The notes beneath the pieces are model-generated. The model saw nothing but the letters and a program-made list of their open reading frames with translations, was not told the origin of the DNA and ran no database searches. From positions 1 through 64,000 of the forward strand of contig NZ_JANHAU010000007.1 of the NCBI RefSeq assembly GCF_024464185.1: a stretch of 64,000 bases of DNA, written 5' to 3'. Positions 15,623 to 23,329 of the stretch are shown in pieces. The position numbers were made by a program, and so were the translations under genes. How positions within the stretch are numbered: position 1 is the first letter of the stretch; the number at the start of each line of letters is the position of its first letter. This stretch comes from Haloarchaeobius salinus (lineage in GTDB: Archaea; Halobacteriota; Halobacteria; Halobacteriales; Natrialbaceae).

Positions 15623-15987
15623 CTGTCGTCTTCGGCTGCGGTATCGACTGTCGTCGCGTCGCCGTCGTAGATGTCGACGTCGCCGGGGGCAGCAAGATCG
15701 AGTGGTTCGTCCTCGAGGTCCGCTTTGAGGAGACGGAGTCGCTGGGCCGTTTCAGCACCGACCAACTGCTTCACCGTCTCGAACTCGAGCTGGTCGTCGT
15801 AGTATTTCGTCGCGACTAGCTCCTGGAATGTCTCACTGTCGGCTGTGTCTTCGATGTACTCCCGGATGGCCTTGACGAGCAGATCCGTCCGATCCTTGTC
15901 GAAGAGGTCCGCAATCGCATCGAGCCGGTCGACGAGGTACTCCGGGGACTGGAAGTGTACCCGACGTGGATCGTCGTTCGCGCTCAT
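15619..15987 (-). CDS. vapB: Ribbon-helix-helix antitoxin (VapB-like)
   Basis: A 122-residue protein from the ATG at 15987. The N-terminal segment (RRVHFQSPEYLVDRLDAIAD through DLLVKAIREYIED) has the strand-helix-helix pattern of RHH DNA-binding antitoxins. The remainder is acidic and probably wraps the toxin. I chose this start, not one 63 bases upstream, because two palindromic operators lie in between. It overlaps vapC by 4 bases. Confidence 0.78.
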   Translation of the reverse strand: MSANDDPRRVHFQSPEYLVDRLDAIADLFDKDRTDLLVKAIREYIEDTADSETFQELVATKYYDDQLEFETVKQLVGAETAQRLRLLKADLEDEPLDLAAPGDVDIYDGDATTVDTAAEDDR

Positions 15988-15991
15988 TCTA

Positions 15992-16049
15992 TGTGCAAGT
16001 TTTGCACAAAGGTAGATAGGTGTTTCGCTGAATGTGCAGAGCTTGCACA
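15992..16049 (-). promoter_or_regulatory. Twin palindromic operators of vapBC
   Basis: TGTGCAA-GTT-TTGCACA (15992-16008) and TGTGCA-GAGCT-TGCACA (16033-16049) are two copies of one palindrome with centres 41 bases apart, about four helical turns. They flank the probable promoter (CTATCTA on the minus strand). This fits cooperative autorepression by the RHH antitoxin. Confidence 0.7.
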
Positions 16050-16084
16050 TCAGGGCGCTAGAATAGGAATTTCCTACACCAGTC

Positions 16085-16414
16085 TCAGTCGTTGTCCTGT
16101 GCGTTCAGTTCGTCGAGGAACTGGCCAGCGGTCGTCCCAATCCGAACACCGTCGACGTTGTGTATCTCGAGGTCGTGGGTGGCGCTCCGGAAAGGCATGC
16201 CGTCGACGAGCACGCGGTGAATGACGGTGCGGACGGATTCCATTCCGTACCGGTCGACGATAGTCGTCATCAACTCGTCGAGATGCCCATCTTGGTGTTC
16301 CAACCGGGGCTGCTCTGCGCGCTCGAGAACGAGTTCGACTACATCCTCGACCGATGCGTGATCGGGATTTCCGGTTCGTTCACGGACATCGTAGACTGCC
16401 TCGGAATCGGACAT
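16085..16414 (-). CDS. Small conserved-looking protein of unknown function
   Basis: A 109-residue acidic protein that I do not recognise. It seems largely helical (ASVEDVVELVLERAEQPRLE, ELMTTIVDRYGMESVRTVIH), with a C-terminal strand-rich part (HDLEIHNVDGVRIG). I chose the ATG at 16414 because GGAGG precedes it by six bases; a GTG six bases upstream is the alternative. It is the second gene of a pair with the zinc-ribbon protein upstream, and lies just behind the vapBC operators. Confidence 0.55.
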   Translation of the reverse strand: MSDSEAVYDVRERTGNPDHASVEDVVELVLERAEQPRLEHQDGHLDELMTTIVDRYGMESVRTVIHRVLVDGMPFRSATHDLEIHNVDGVRIGTTAGQFLDELNAQDND

Positions 16415-16416
16415 CG

Positions 16417-16803
16417 TCACCCTCCTGAGGTGGTCTCGTCCCGTTCAGTCGTCGATGACTCCAACCGTCGGTGGCGACGAATCTCGGAAAGCGCCTCTTC
16501 GAGCGTCGCCAGATCATCGATTGCGGCGAGTTCGTCGGTGATTTCACCGACGAGCGCGGCACGTTCGACAGCGGTCTCGTCACCCGCAGTCCTCTCGATG
16601 GACGCAACGCGAAGCTGGCGCTCTTCGTGCCACCCACAGTTCCAACAATCCTGAATCATCTCGATGCACTCGTTCACATCCGCAGCAAGGATCGCTTCTG
16701 TGGGTGACGTCGAAAGAGGACGATCTGTCCCGACTTCGAGTGTGAGCGAAGACCCGCACGCGGAGCAATCCATATCAGTCTGGATGGTGTTGACGGTGGT
16801 CAA
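16417..16803 (-). CDS. Small zinc-ribbon protein
   Basis: A 128-residue protein with two CxxC knuckles, CSACG (residues 13-17) and CWNCGW (about 53-58), which together can bind one zinc. A helical acidic tail follows. No enzymatic motif is present. It is coupled to the downstream 109-residue gene, with the stop within the ribosome-binding stretch of the next start. The pair may be a plasmid maintenance or regulatory unit; function unknown. Confidence 0.6.
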   Translation of the reverse strand: MTTVNTIQTDMDCSACGSSLTLEVGTDRPLSTSPTEAILAADVNECIEMIQDCWNCGWHEERQLRVASIERTAGDETAVERAALVGEITDELAAIDDLATLEEALSEIRRHRRLESSTTERDETTSGG

Positions 16804-16818
16804 CGTACTGGAGGTGTG

Positions 16819-17024
16819 TCACTTAGTGGCCTCCGAAAGAGCCGGACTCAGACAACTAGCGGTGTCACGATAGACCACCCCCCAGCAGTCGACGACGAGG
16901 TGATCCTCGGGACTGTCGATCAAAGAGTAGTGGGGCAGGCCGGACAACATCAATCGATGAGAAATCGTCGCCAAGGCGATGTCAGAGACGAGTTGGCTGG
17001 TATCAAGACCTGACAGTTGTAACT
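16819..17024 (-). pseudogene. Short coding-like remnant
   Basis: An open minus-strand stretch of about 68 codons without a convincing start codon. It reads in part LPHYSLIDSPEDHLVVDCWG followed by VVYRD, with codon use and acidity like a haloarchaeal protein. An in-frame ATG 16 codons before that segment's end would give only a short peptide. I do not recognise the family; it is probably a decayed gene fragment. Confidence 0.35.
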
Positions 17025-17051
17025 AAGCTACTCTACACCGGACTTTGATGT

Positions 17052-17405
17052 ATGGCTGGTGAGACACCCGACTTTGTCCAAGATGCACTTGACGAGGCCA
17101 AGGCGGCGTTTGAGCCGTCCGTGAATCCTGAAGAGCTGGAACCAGACTACCCCGCGGACATGACTCCGAAAGAGCGGGTCGATCACGTCCTCACGAACGA
17201 GTATCCACGGTGGCAGGGGGTAGAGTGGATAGCCGCTGCTGCCGACACAGATATCAAGCAGGTCCAAAGTGTTCTCCGAGAGCGTCTCTCTGAGGGAGAA
17301 GTTGAGATCTCCAGCCAAGGGGTAAGGCGGAACAGCTACCACGTCTATTTCGAGGAGGTGAGAAAGACGACCGAGCAGCTGGATGAACAGGGACAACTCT
17401 GGTAG
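17052..17405 (+). CDS. Small winged-helix-like protein
   Basis: A 117-residue acidic protein. The central part (ERVDHVLTNEYPRWQGVEWI then AAAADTDIKQVQSVLRERLS and EGEVEISSQG) has the helix-helix-recognition helix-wing pattern of small haloarchaeal winged-helix proteins. The rest is polar and helical. It stands alone, convergent with the next gene. A DNA-binding role is likely but unproven. Confidence 0.55.
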   Translation: MAGETPDFVQDALDEAKAAFEPSVNPEELEPDYPADMTPKERVDHVLTNEYPRWQGVEWIAAAADTDIKQVQSVLRERLSEGEVEISSQGVRRNSYHVYFEEVRKTTEQLDEQGQLW

Positions 17406-17475
17406 TAGGGTCGGGAGTCTCCAGTAGCCGTCAGGTAAGGCCAGATTCAGCTCCGGGTCTGACAACGGACGATTA

Positions 17476-18153
17476 TCAGTCTCGACCCATCGTACTATGA
17501 TGCGAGGTCTCGATATCAACGTCGTATTCGCTGGCGATGATTTCCAGCGCGGGCTCGTACGCTGGCCGGTTCTGCAGCATCTGATCGATTGCGCTCTCTA
17601 AGGGGACGACCGGACTTCCGTCCACCCATTCGACGTCGAACCCGTCAGGTTGCGGGAACAACACGTAGTGTACGTTCCCGTCGACGTCGCTGGCATCCGG
17701 GCGCTCGTTGATCGTTGCCTCGATTCCATACTGTTCGAAGAACGCGATCCACCGTTCGATGTCTTGGTCGTGGACCTGGATGAACACAGGATAGTCGTCG
17801 TGACTGCGGGCGATCTGGTACCCGCCGTGTGTCCAGACGTACGCGGCATCGATCTCTGTGTACGCGAACTCCATGCCGGCGAAGTGCGGAATGATGTAGG
17901 CGTCTTCCTGTGAGACTGCGTGCCGACTGTACACCGCAGCCATCATTTCGGCGTACTGCTGTCGCATCGCGTGGTCGATGACCTGGATTCCAGTATCGGT
18001 ATTGGAGATAATATCTTCGGCTTCTAACCGTTCGACCCAGTCGTACGTCCACGAGTACGATTTCCCGATCTTGTTCGCGATACGGTTGATTGAATCGCCA
18101 CGCTTCGCTGCTATAACGATTTTCGCAGCTGTCGCATCGATCAAGTCTTCCAT
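17476..18153 (-). CDS. HTH protein with haloarchaeal C-terminal domain
   Basis: A 225-residue protein from the ATG at 18153. A longer frame exists, but its first 59 residues are low quality and Ser/His rich. The N-terminus (DATAAKIVIAAKRGDSINRI then IGKSYSWTYDWVERLE) is a winged HTH. The C-terminal domain (DAAYVWTHGGYQIARSHDDY onward) is the one also found, truncated, at 701-1117. In haloarchaea, as far as I recall, this arrangement often accompanies a nucleotidyltransferase gene. None is present downstream here, so its partner may have been lost. Probably a transcriptional regulator or antitoxin. Confidence 0.65.
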   Translation of the reverse strand: MEDLIDATAAKIVIAAKRGDSINRIANKIGKSYSWTYDWVERLEAEDIISNTDTGIQVIDHAMRQQYAEMMAAVYSRHAVSQEDAYIIPHFAGMEFAYTEIDAAYVWTHGGYQIARSHDDYPVFIQVHDQDIERWIAFFEQYGIEATINERPDASDVDGNVHYVLFPQPDGFDVEWVDGSPVVPLESAIDQMLQNRPAYEPALEIIASEYDVDIETSHHSTMGRD

Positions 18154-18377
18154 CTGTAGTTGCAACCCTTTCCCAGAGCGCTGAACTCGGTCTTGATTAT
18201 CGCCAACGCGATGATGACTAATAGAAGTTCCGTCGTGGTAAGGTAGCAATTGCGACGCTGGGCTGGTCACACAATCGTACCAACTGACTTGGTTAGTCTC
18301 GCTGCGAGGTCCCATCTCGTCAGTCCCCAATTTTCGGGGCCAAACAAACGCTCAGTCGAACCGAACGTACCTGTCGT

Positions 18378-18659
18378 TCACTCTTTTTCCGGCCGCTCGT
18401 CCGGTAGCTCGCTCGATAGGCGGTCGAATCGTGACTGGGCATCGGCACGGCGCTGCTCTGTGTCCTGTTCTCGATACCGAATCGAGACCGTCTCGTCCGA
18501 GATCTCGAGCTCGAAGATTGCGTCCTGGTGGCGGCCAGCTTTCGGGAGCATGCCACGCGCCACGCTGATCTCGTCCACCTGCTCACCATCTTGCTCGAGC
18601 AGCAGGACGGCGGTCGATTCCTCGAACCGGTCGAGGACGGCGGTGTAGGTTTCAGGCAT
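18378..18659 (-). CDS. DUF3006 family small protein
   Basis: A 93-residue protein with the DUF3006 pattern: TAVLDRFEESTAVLLLEQDG at the N-terminus, then LPKAGRHQDAIFELEI and a charged helical tail. DUF3006 genes commonly sit beside ComEC-like beta-lactamase-fold genes, as here: its start overlaps the end of the lipoprotein gene by one base. Function unknown; it may bind the lipoprotein or its substrate. Confidence 0.75.
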   Translation of the reverse strand: MPETYTAVLDRFEESTAVLLLEQDGEQVDEISVARGMLPKAGRHQDAIFELEISDETVSIRYREQDTEQRRADAQSRFDRLSSELPDERPEKE

Positions 18660-20062
18660 CAGTAGCTCTCCTCGATGACGACTGTCCCATCATCAGTACG
18701 CACAAACACGGTATCGCCGGCGTTGTTCCAGACGGCAGTTTCCTGGCCCCAGTACAGGTCGGTCGCTGAATCGGTCCCACTCCCGCTGTGGATAGTCACG
18801 CGCTCGCCGGGCGCCAGCGTGAAGCCGTCAGGGAACTCGAACGTCTTCCCGGCCTCGTCGAGGAGTTCCCAGCCACTCAGGTCCAGTGCCGCATCGCCGC
18901 TGTTCTCGAGGACGACGTACTCGTCGTTGAGGTTTTCGTTGTCGTTGCCCTCGGCATCGGCGTTGATGTCCACGAGCGAGATCTCCCCGCCACCGTCGGT
19001 GGCCACATCGGTCGCGGGCGCAACAGAGTCAGTCCCCACGATCGTCTCTCGGACGACCGCCTCGCTGTAGGTCCCTGGTTCGACGGGGTCGCCAGACCGG
19101 AGCGACGTCGGGTCAGTCGGTGCCTCGTCCTGGGTGGCGATACTGACCGCGCTCCCGTTGCTGTAGACCACGACGTTCCCGTGGGTCGCAGTCCAGTAGG
19201 TCGGGATCGAGCGGCTGGCTAATCGCTGCAGGGCTTCCTCGTGGGGGTGGCCGTACTGGGAGTCGTACGCGCTGGTGACCACGACGACCTGTGGCTGGAC
19301 GGCGTCGAGGAGGCCCGACCGGGAGCTGGAGCGACTGCCGTGGTGGCCGGCTTTGAACACGGTCGAATCGAGCTCGGCACCGTACTCGTCGACGAGTGCT
19401 GACTCACCCTCGACTTCGGCATCGCCGGTGAACAGGAAGCTCGTCTCGCCATGGGTCACACGGAGCACGAGGCTGTTCTCGTTGCGCTGTCCGTTCGCGA
19501 GGAGGTCCTCTGGTGGACCGAGCACGGAGACGTCGACCCCATCCACAGGCATCTGTGCGCCTTCGCGAGTCTGGTAGAGGGGCACCTCGTACTCCTCAAC
19601 CGCGTCGAGATACCGGCTGTAGGTGTTCGAACTCGACGCGAGGCCGGGGTCGTAGACGGCGCCGACGCCCTCACCCTCCGTCTCGAAGTACTCGATGACC
19701 GCTGCGTGGCCGCCGATATGGTCCGCGTCGGCGTGCGAAGTCACGAGATGGTCGATGCGGTCGACGCCGATCTCCTGCAGGTAGTTGATTACGTACTCTC
19801 CTTCTTCCGGCCAGTCCCCGCTATCGATGAGCATCGTCTCGCCAGCCGGTGTTCGTAGCAGGATGCTATCCGACTGCCCGACGTTGATGAAATGGACCTC
19901 CAGGGTCCCGTTCGCCGTCACAGCGGTATCCTCATCGACGGGCGTCGCTCCCTCAGTCGGATTGTCGGTCGGTGTCGCCCCCGAGTCGGTGGGGGCGGCA
20001 CACCCGGCCAGGGCAATCATACAGACGATGACGAGGACGATCACCCGGCGTGAAGCGCGCAT
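18659..20062 (-). CDS. ComEC-like metallo-beta-lactamase-fold lipoprotein with lamin-tail domain
   Basis: A 467-residue exported lipoprotein from the ATG at 20062, with lipobox LAGC (C21). The beta-lactamase fold spans about residues 53-310. It includes VGQSDSILLRTP, IDSGD, metal motif SHADADHIGGH (H110, D112, D114, H115), FTGDAE and GHHGS. This is the nuclease-like part of ComEC/Rec2, without the channel. After a linker, residues about 365-467 form a lamin-tail domain (DEYVVLENSGDAALDLSGWE, FTLAPGERVTI). It probably hydrolyses extracellular DNA or another phosphodiester at the cell surface, and could help DNA uptake or nutrition. It is upstream of and coupled to the DUF3006 gene. Confidence 0.82.
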   Translation of the reverse strand: MRASRRVIVLVIVCMIALAGCAAPTDSGATPTDNPTEGATPVDEDTAVTANGTLEVHFINVGQSDSILLRTPAGETMLIDSGDWPEEGEYVINYLQEIGVDRIDHLVTSHADADHIGGHAAVIEYFETEGEGVGAVYDPGLASSSNTYSRYLDAVEEYEVPLYQTREGAQMPVDGVDVSVLGPPEDLLANGQRNENSLVLRVTHGETSFLFTGDAEVEGESALVDEYGAELDSTVFKAGHHGSRSSSRSGLLDAVQPQVVVVTSAYDSQYGHPHEEALQRLASRSIPTYWTATHGNVVVYSNGSAVSIATQDEAPTDPTSLRSGDPVEPGTYSEAVVRETIVGTDSVAPATDVATDGGGEISLVDINADAEGNDNENLNDEYVVLENSGDAALDLSGWELLDEAGKTFEFPDGFTLAPGERVTIHSGSGTDSATDLYWGQETAVWNNAGDTVFVRTDDGTVVIEESY

Positions 20063-20154
20063 GATGACACGCTTCTGCCCGAGTCGCAAAAGCATACCCC
20101 TGGCTGCAGACGAGAAGGTGCCTGCGCTGGGTGAGTACTGGGGGTTCGAGGCTG

Positions 20155-20183
20155 TTAACCAACTCACAACGGCTGTTGGTTAA
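20155..20183. repeat. dif-like site, left of the origin module (site 2)
   Basis: TTAACCAACTC, a 7-base centre, then CTGTTGGTTAA: 11-7-11 geometry with arms matching at 9 of 11 positions. It sits in non-coding DNA 72 bases before the repeat protein gene, and has the same orientation as the site at 23153-23182 on the other side of orc1. The size and symmetry are those of XerC/D- or tyrosine-recombinase core sites. Confidence 0.5.
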
Positions 20184-20254
20184 CCAGGTGCGACTGGAAA
20201 CCGGAACTGCTTCCAGTAAGTAGGACGTTCGAAAAAACACGCAGGGGACAGACC

Positions 20255-21190
20255 GTGACCGAGAGAGAAACGTTGCTCGCGGAGCTCCACGCGCTCGAAG
20301 AAGAGCTCGGTCGAGCGCCCGACATCGCTGACCTGCTTGAGGCGAATGACGTTTCCCCGCTCACAGCGTTTCAGGACGAGTTCGGGTCGTGGTACCGGGC
20401 ACTATGGGCCGCCGACATCACCCCGACGGAGCCGCCGAGCTACTGGACCAAAGCGGACATCGAAGCCGGACTGTGGGCTCTCGGAGACGGGCCGGATGCG
20501 CCGCCGGTGACCGGCGACCTCACACGGGGTCCCATCTATCCATCGCTGACCGTCATCCACAACCGGTTCGAGAGCTGGGAGGCCGCACTCGAAGCTGCGG
20601 GCTACGACACGCCCGTGGACCCGAACAAGAAGTGGACCGAGGAGGAGTTGCTGGAGGACCTGCTCACACTGGGCGAGGCACTGGACCGAAAACCGAAGGC
20701 GGTCGATGTCGCACACGAGGCGGACATGGCCGCGCCGAGAACGTACGACCACGTCTTCGGGTCCTGGAACGCCGCCCTCGAGGAAGCTGGATTCTCCGCG
20801 ACGCCAGTCGGTAACCCACGAGAGTATTCGGACGAGGAACTCATCAGCGAACTCCGGTCGATAGCTGCGGAGCTCGATCGACAACCACGGATGGTTGATG
20901 TCGGAGAAGATGATGAGTCTCCATCTCCGAGCGTGTTCAGGGATCGGTTCGGGACCTGGCCTGCTGCGCTGGCGGCTGCAGGTATCGAGACAGAATTCGA
21001 GCGAGCTCCACAGTATACCGACTCGGATCTTCTCGACGCACTCCGAACGCTCACAGAGAGAGTTGAGCGCACACCGAATATCGACGACCTGAATGAATTC
21101 GACGATCTGCCGGCACCAGCGACCTACTATCGCCGATTCGAGTCGTTCACCGAGGCGCTGGAGCGCTCCGGAGTCAGCTCGAAGACGTGA
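20255..21190 (+). CDS. Homing-endonuclease-associated repeat protein
   Basis: A 311-residue protein starting at GTG, built of five ~57-residue repeats beginning near residues 2, 62, 125, 190 and 250. Each repeat has a helix (EELLEDLLTLGEALDRKPKA), a linker, and an F/W-containing second half (YDHVFGSWNAALEEAGF; FRDRFGTWPAALAAAGIE). This is the HNH/homing-endonuclease-associated repeat, thought to bind DNA. No HNH or LAGLIDADG nuclease motif is present. Its position right before the origin repeats suggests it may bind the origin or take part in plasmid maintenance. Confidence 0.75.
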   Translation: MTERETLLAELHALEEELGRAPDIADLLEANDVSPLTAFQDEFGSWYRALWAADITPTEPPSYWTKADIEAGLWALGDGPDAPPVTGDLTRGPIYPSLTVIHNRFESWEAALEAAGYDTPVDPNKKWTEEELLEDLLTLGEALDRKPKAVDVAHEADMAAPRTYDHVFGSWNAALEEAGFSATPVGNPREYSDEELISELRSIAAELDRQPRMVDVGEDDESPSPSVFRDRFGTWPAALAAAGIETEFERAPQYTDSDLLDALRTLTERVERTPNIDDLNEFDDLPAPATYYRRFESFTEALERSGVSSKT

Positions 21191-21244
21191 CTACCCACGA
21201 ACGAAATGTTGACTTTCCAATATTATAGTTCGATACGTCTCCCA

Positions 21245-21346
21245 GAAAGCACTGGAAATGGTGGGGTAGGGTGGCTGGTGGAAAGCATTGGAACCAGTGG
21301 GGTGGGTACTCGTAAGTGAGGTATAGCACTGGAACCAGTGGGGTGG
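21245..21346 (+). repeat. ORB family A: three direct origin recognition boxes
   Basis: Three plus-oriented copies: AAAGCACTGGAAATGGTGGG (from 21246), AAAGCATTGGAACCAGTGGG (from 21282) and ATAGCACTGGAACCAGTGGG (from 21324). All have a CACTGGAA-type core and a GGGGT tail, the pattern of archaeal ORBs bound by Orc1/Cdc6. Start-to-start spacings are 36 and 42 bases. Confidence 0.75.
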
Positions 21347-21378
21347 AAGCGTGGTCCTCCATCCCACGTCGTATAGGC

Positions 21379-21405
21379 CACACCCCTCATACCGAGTGAA
21401 AGCAT
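21379..21405 (-). repeat. Divergent ORB-like box shared with 1091-1117
   Basis: On the minus strand CTTTCACTCGGTATGAGGGG resembles an ORB and is nearly identical to the copy at 1091-1117. It faces the family A array. Confidence 0.45.
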
Positions 21406-21428
21406 GGCATCGAACGGCCTCGGGACGG

Positions 21429-21543
21429 CACACCACTATGTCCAGTGTCTTTTCCGGTGTTGTCTTGTGGTTTAGACACCACTGTGTCCGGTGTCTTTTA
21501 TATATCCAAGGTGGACACAGACACACCACCATGTCCAGTGTCT
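21429..21543 (-). repeat. ORB family B: three minus-oriented boxes
   Basis: Read on the minus strand, three copies have the form AGACACTGGACATGGTGGTG with 1-3 changes each. They occupy 21429-21450 (centre CATAG), 21475-21496 (ACACCGGACACAGTGG) and 21522-21543 (perfect). They point away from the AT-rich stretch that follows. The core differs from family A at ACTGGACA versus ACTGGAAC. Confidence 0.7.
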
Positions 21544-21697
21544 CGGCGTTCTAGCATGGGGACGAGCCCTTGAAGAACTATACACGTAAGAAAAGTTTAA
21601 ATCATAGTGCTGTGAGCTAGTCCGTAGGATACCAATTTACCGGCTTAGACAGGGTCACGCGACAACCAACAGCAGCGGCCGCTTACACTAACATCCT
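21544..21697. other. Probable replication origin unwinding region
   Basis: A non-coding stretch between the inverted family B boxes. Its middle (about 21574-21645) is AT-rich, including AAGAAAAGTTTAAATCATAG and GATACCAATTTACC. An AT-rich duplex-unwinding element flanked by oppositely oriented ORBs is the standard archaeal origin layout. Confidence 0.6.
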
Positions 21698-21768
21698 AAG
21701 ACACTGGACATGGTGGTGTGTATCTCCCCCAGTCTCGGGACACACAAGACACACCAGACACGGTGGTC
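21698..21768 (+). repeat. ORB family B: plus-oriented boxes before orc1
   Basis: AAGACACTGGACATGGTGGT (from 21698) is a perfect family B box. A degenerate copy, AGACACACCAGACACGGTGG, starts at 21748. Both lie within 110 bases upstream of the orc1 start, so Orc1 may also repress its own gene. Confidence 0.65.
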
Positions 21769-21805
21769 CCTAGATTTATATTCTCACCGAAACACCACGA
21801 GCAGT

Positions 21806-23020
21806 ATGGGGTTGTTCGAGCCAGACACCGACATCTATCGCGACCGTGACGCCCTCCGCGAAGACTACCAGCCAACAGAAATCATCGGTCGCGACGACGA
21901 ACTCAACCGGTATATCAGCGCTCTCCAACCCGTAATCAACGGTGACCAACCCAACAACATCTTCCTCTACGGCAAAGCCGGCGTCGGCAAAAGCGCCTGC
22001 ACGCGCTACCTGCTCGACGAACTCAAACAGGACGCCACCCGGCACGACGTCACCCTGTCGACGATCTTCACGAACTGCGAAGACCTCAACACGAGCTATC
22101 AGGTCAGCGTCGAACTCGTGAACGAACTCCGACCGCCGGATGACCAGATCAATACCACCGGCTACCCACAGCACCGCGTCAACGAGATGCTATGGGAGGA
22201 ACTCGACAGCCTGGGCGGAACGGTCATCATCGTGCTCGACGAAGTCGATCACCTCAGAAACGACAGTATCCTCTACCAGATCCCGCGGGCTCGCGCGAAC
22301 GGCAATCTCGACGACGCGAAAGTCGGCATTATCGGCATTTCGAACGATTTCAAATTCCGTGACACGCTGTCGTCGAAAGTCCAATCGAGCCTGTGCGAGA
22401 AAGAACTGCAGTTCCCAGCGTACGACGCGGAGGAACTTCGCGCGATTCTCCGTCAGCGCGCCGACACGGCGTTCTATGACGACGTGGTTTCGAAGGACGT
22501 GCTGGCGCTGTGTGCGGCGTTCGGCGCACAGGACGCCGGGGACGCTAGGCAGAGCCTTGACTTGTTGATGGAGGCGGGCGACCTGGCGGCCGAGGAGAAT
22601 GTGGAGGAACTCACCGAGTATCACGTCAGGGAGGCACGGTCGCGAATGGAGGAAAGCCGTGTCAAGGACGGCATTATCGGGCTAACTGATCAGGGAAAGC
22701 TTGTGCTGTATGCGTTGTTGATGACTGAGCAGGCTGGGAAGACGCCGACAAGGGCGCGTGACCTGCAGGCGCGGTACGAACTCGTCTGTGATCGGTATGG
22801 TGTGAGCCCGTTGGTGCCGCGTCGGATGCGTGACCATCTGAACGAACTGGCGATGCTCGGGATTGCGAACTCGACCGAGCGCAACGAGGGCGAGGCGGGC
22901 GGCCGGTACTATGAGTACGAGCTCGCGACCGATCGCGAACTGTTGTTGGATGCGCTGTCGGATACGGTAGATAACGTCGGCGACCCAGAACGCTTGAAAC
23001 AGCAGTTTCAGCGCTCGTAG
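21806..23020 (+). CDS. orc1: Orc1/Cdc6 replication initiator
   Basis: A 404-residue AAA+ initiator. Walker A is GKAGVGKS (residues 56-63), Walker B VLDEVD (about 143-148) and sensor 1 GISND (N180). The C-terminal winged helix (TDQGKLVLYALLMTEQAGKT through VPRRMRDHLNELAMLGI) binds ORBs. I chose the ATG at 21806 (MGLFEPDTDIYRDR) because Orc1 proteins start this way and the upstream in-frame codons run through an ORB. ORBs flank it on both sides. It should initiate replication of this replicon by opening the adjacent origin and recruiting MCM. Confidence 0.93.
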   Translation: MGLFEPDTDIYRDRDALREDYQPTEIIGRDDELNRYISALQPVINGDQPNNIFLYGKAGVGKSACTRYLLDELKQDATRHDVTLSTIFTNCEDLNTSYQVSVELVNELRPPDDQINTTGYPQHRVNEMLWEELDSLGGTVIIVLDEVDHLRNDSILYQIPRARANGNLDDAKVGIIGISNDFKFRDTLSSKVQSSLCEKELQFPAYDAEELRAILRQRADTAFYDDVVSKDVLALCAAFGAQDAGDARQSLDLLMEAGDLAAEENVEELTEYHVREARSRMEESRVKDGIIGLTDQGKLVLYALLMTEQAGKTPTRARDLQARYELVCDRYGVSPLVPRRMRDHLNELAMLGIANSTERNEGEAGGRYYEYELATDRELLLDALSDTVDNVGDPERLKQQFQRS

Positions 23021-23025
23021 CCCGA

Positions 23026-23101
23026 GAAGACACTGGACATGGTGGTGTGTATTACTGGTGTATGATTACCATTGGAAAGACACTGGACACAGTGGTGTGG
23101 G
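23026..23101 (+). repeat. ORB family B: two boxes downstream of orc1
   Basis: AAGACACTGGACATGGTGGT (from 23026) is identical to the box at 21698. AAAGACACTGGACACAGTGG (from 23077) has two changes. They begin 5 bases after the orc1 stop, so boxes bracket the gene. Confidence 0.7.
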
Positions 23102-23152
23102 GTGCTTCTGGACACGTCGGATTACCCGAGGACGTCCCCTCTCGCACGGTGA

Positions 23153-23182
23153 TTAACCAACACGAACTCGTCTGTTGGTTAA
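23153..23182. repeat. dif-like site, right of the origin module (site 3)
   Basis: TTAACCAACAC, an 8-base centre, then CTGTTGGTTAA. It has the same orientation as site 2 at 20155-20183. Together they bracket 3.0 kb containing the repeat protein, the ORBs and orc1. Confidence 0.5.
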
Positions 23183-23329
23183 CTAATCTCCACGGTGTCG
23201 TGGTTACATTGCGTCACGATGGCTCTATTGAACGCCATTAGTTCAACACAACTCTCTGGAACAGGTGTTAGGTAGGTGTGCAGATTGACCGAAGGTTATT
23301 CAGGAGACAGCCATTATCAAGGCGTACCC

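Noticed and set aside
21710-21805. N-terminal extension of Orc1
   Set aside because: These codons run through the ORB and promoter region; the ATG at 21806 starts the conserved protein.
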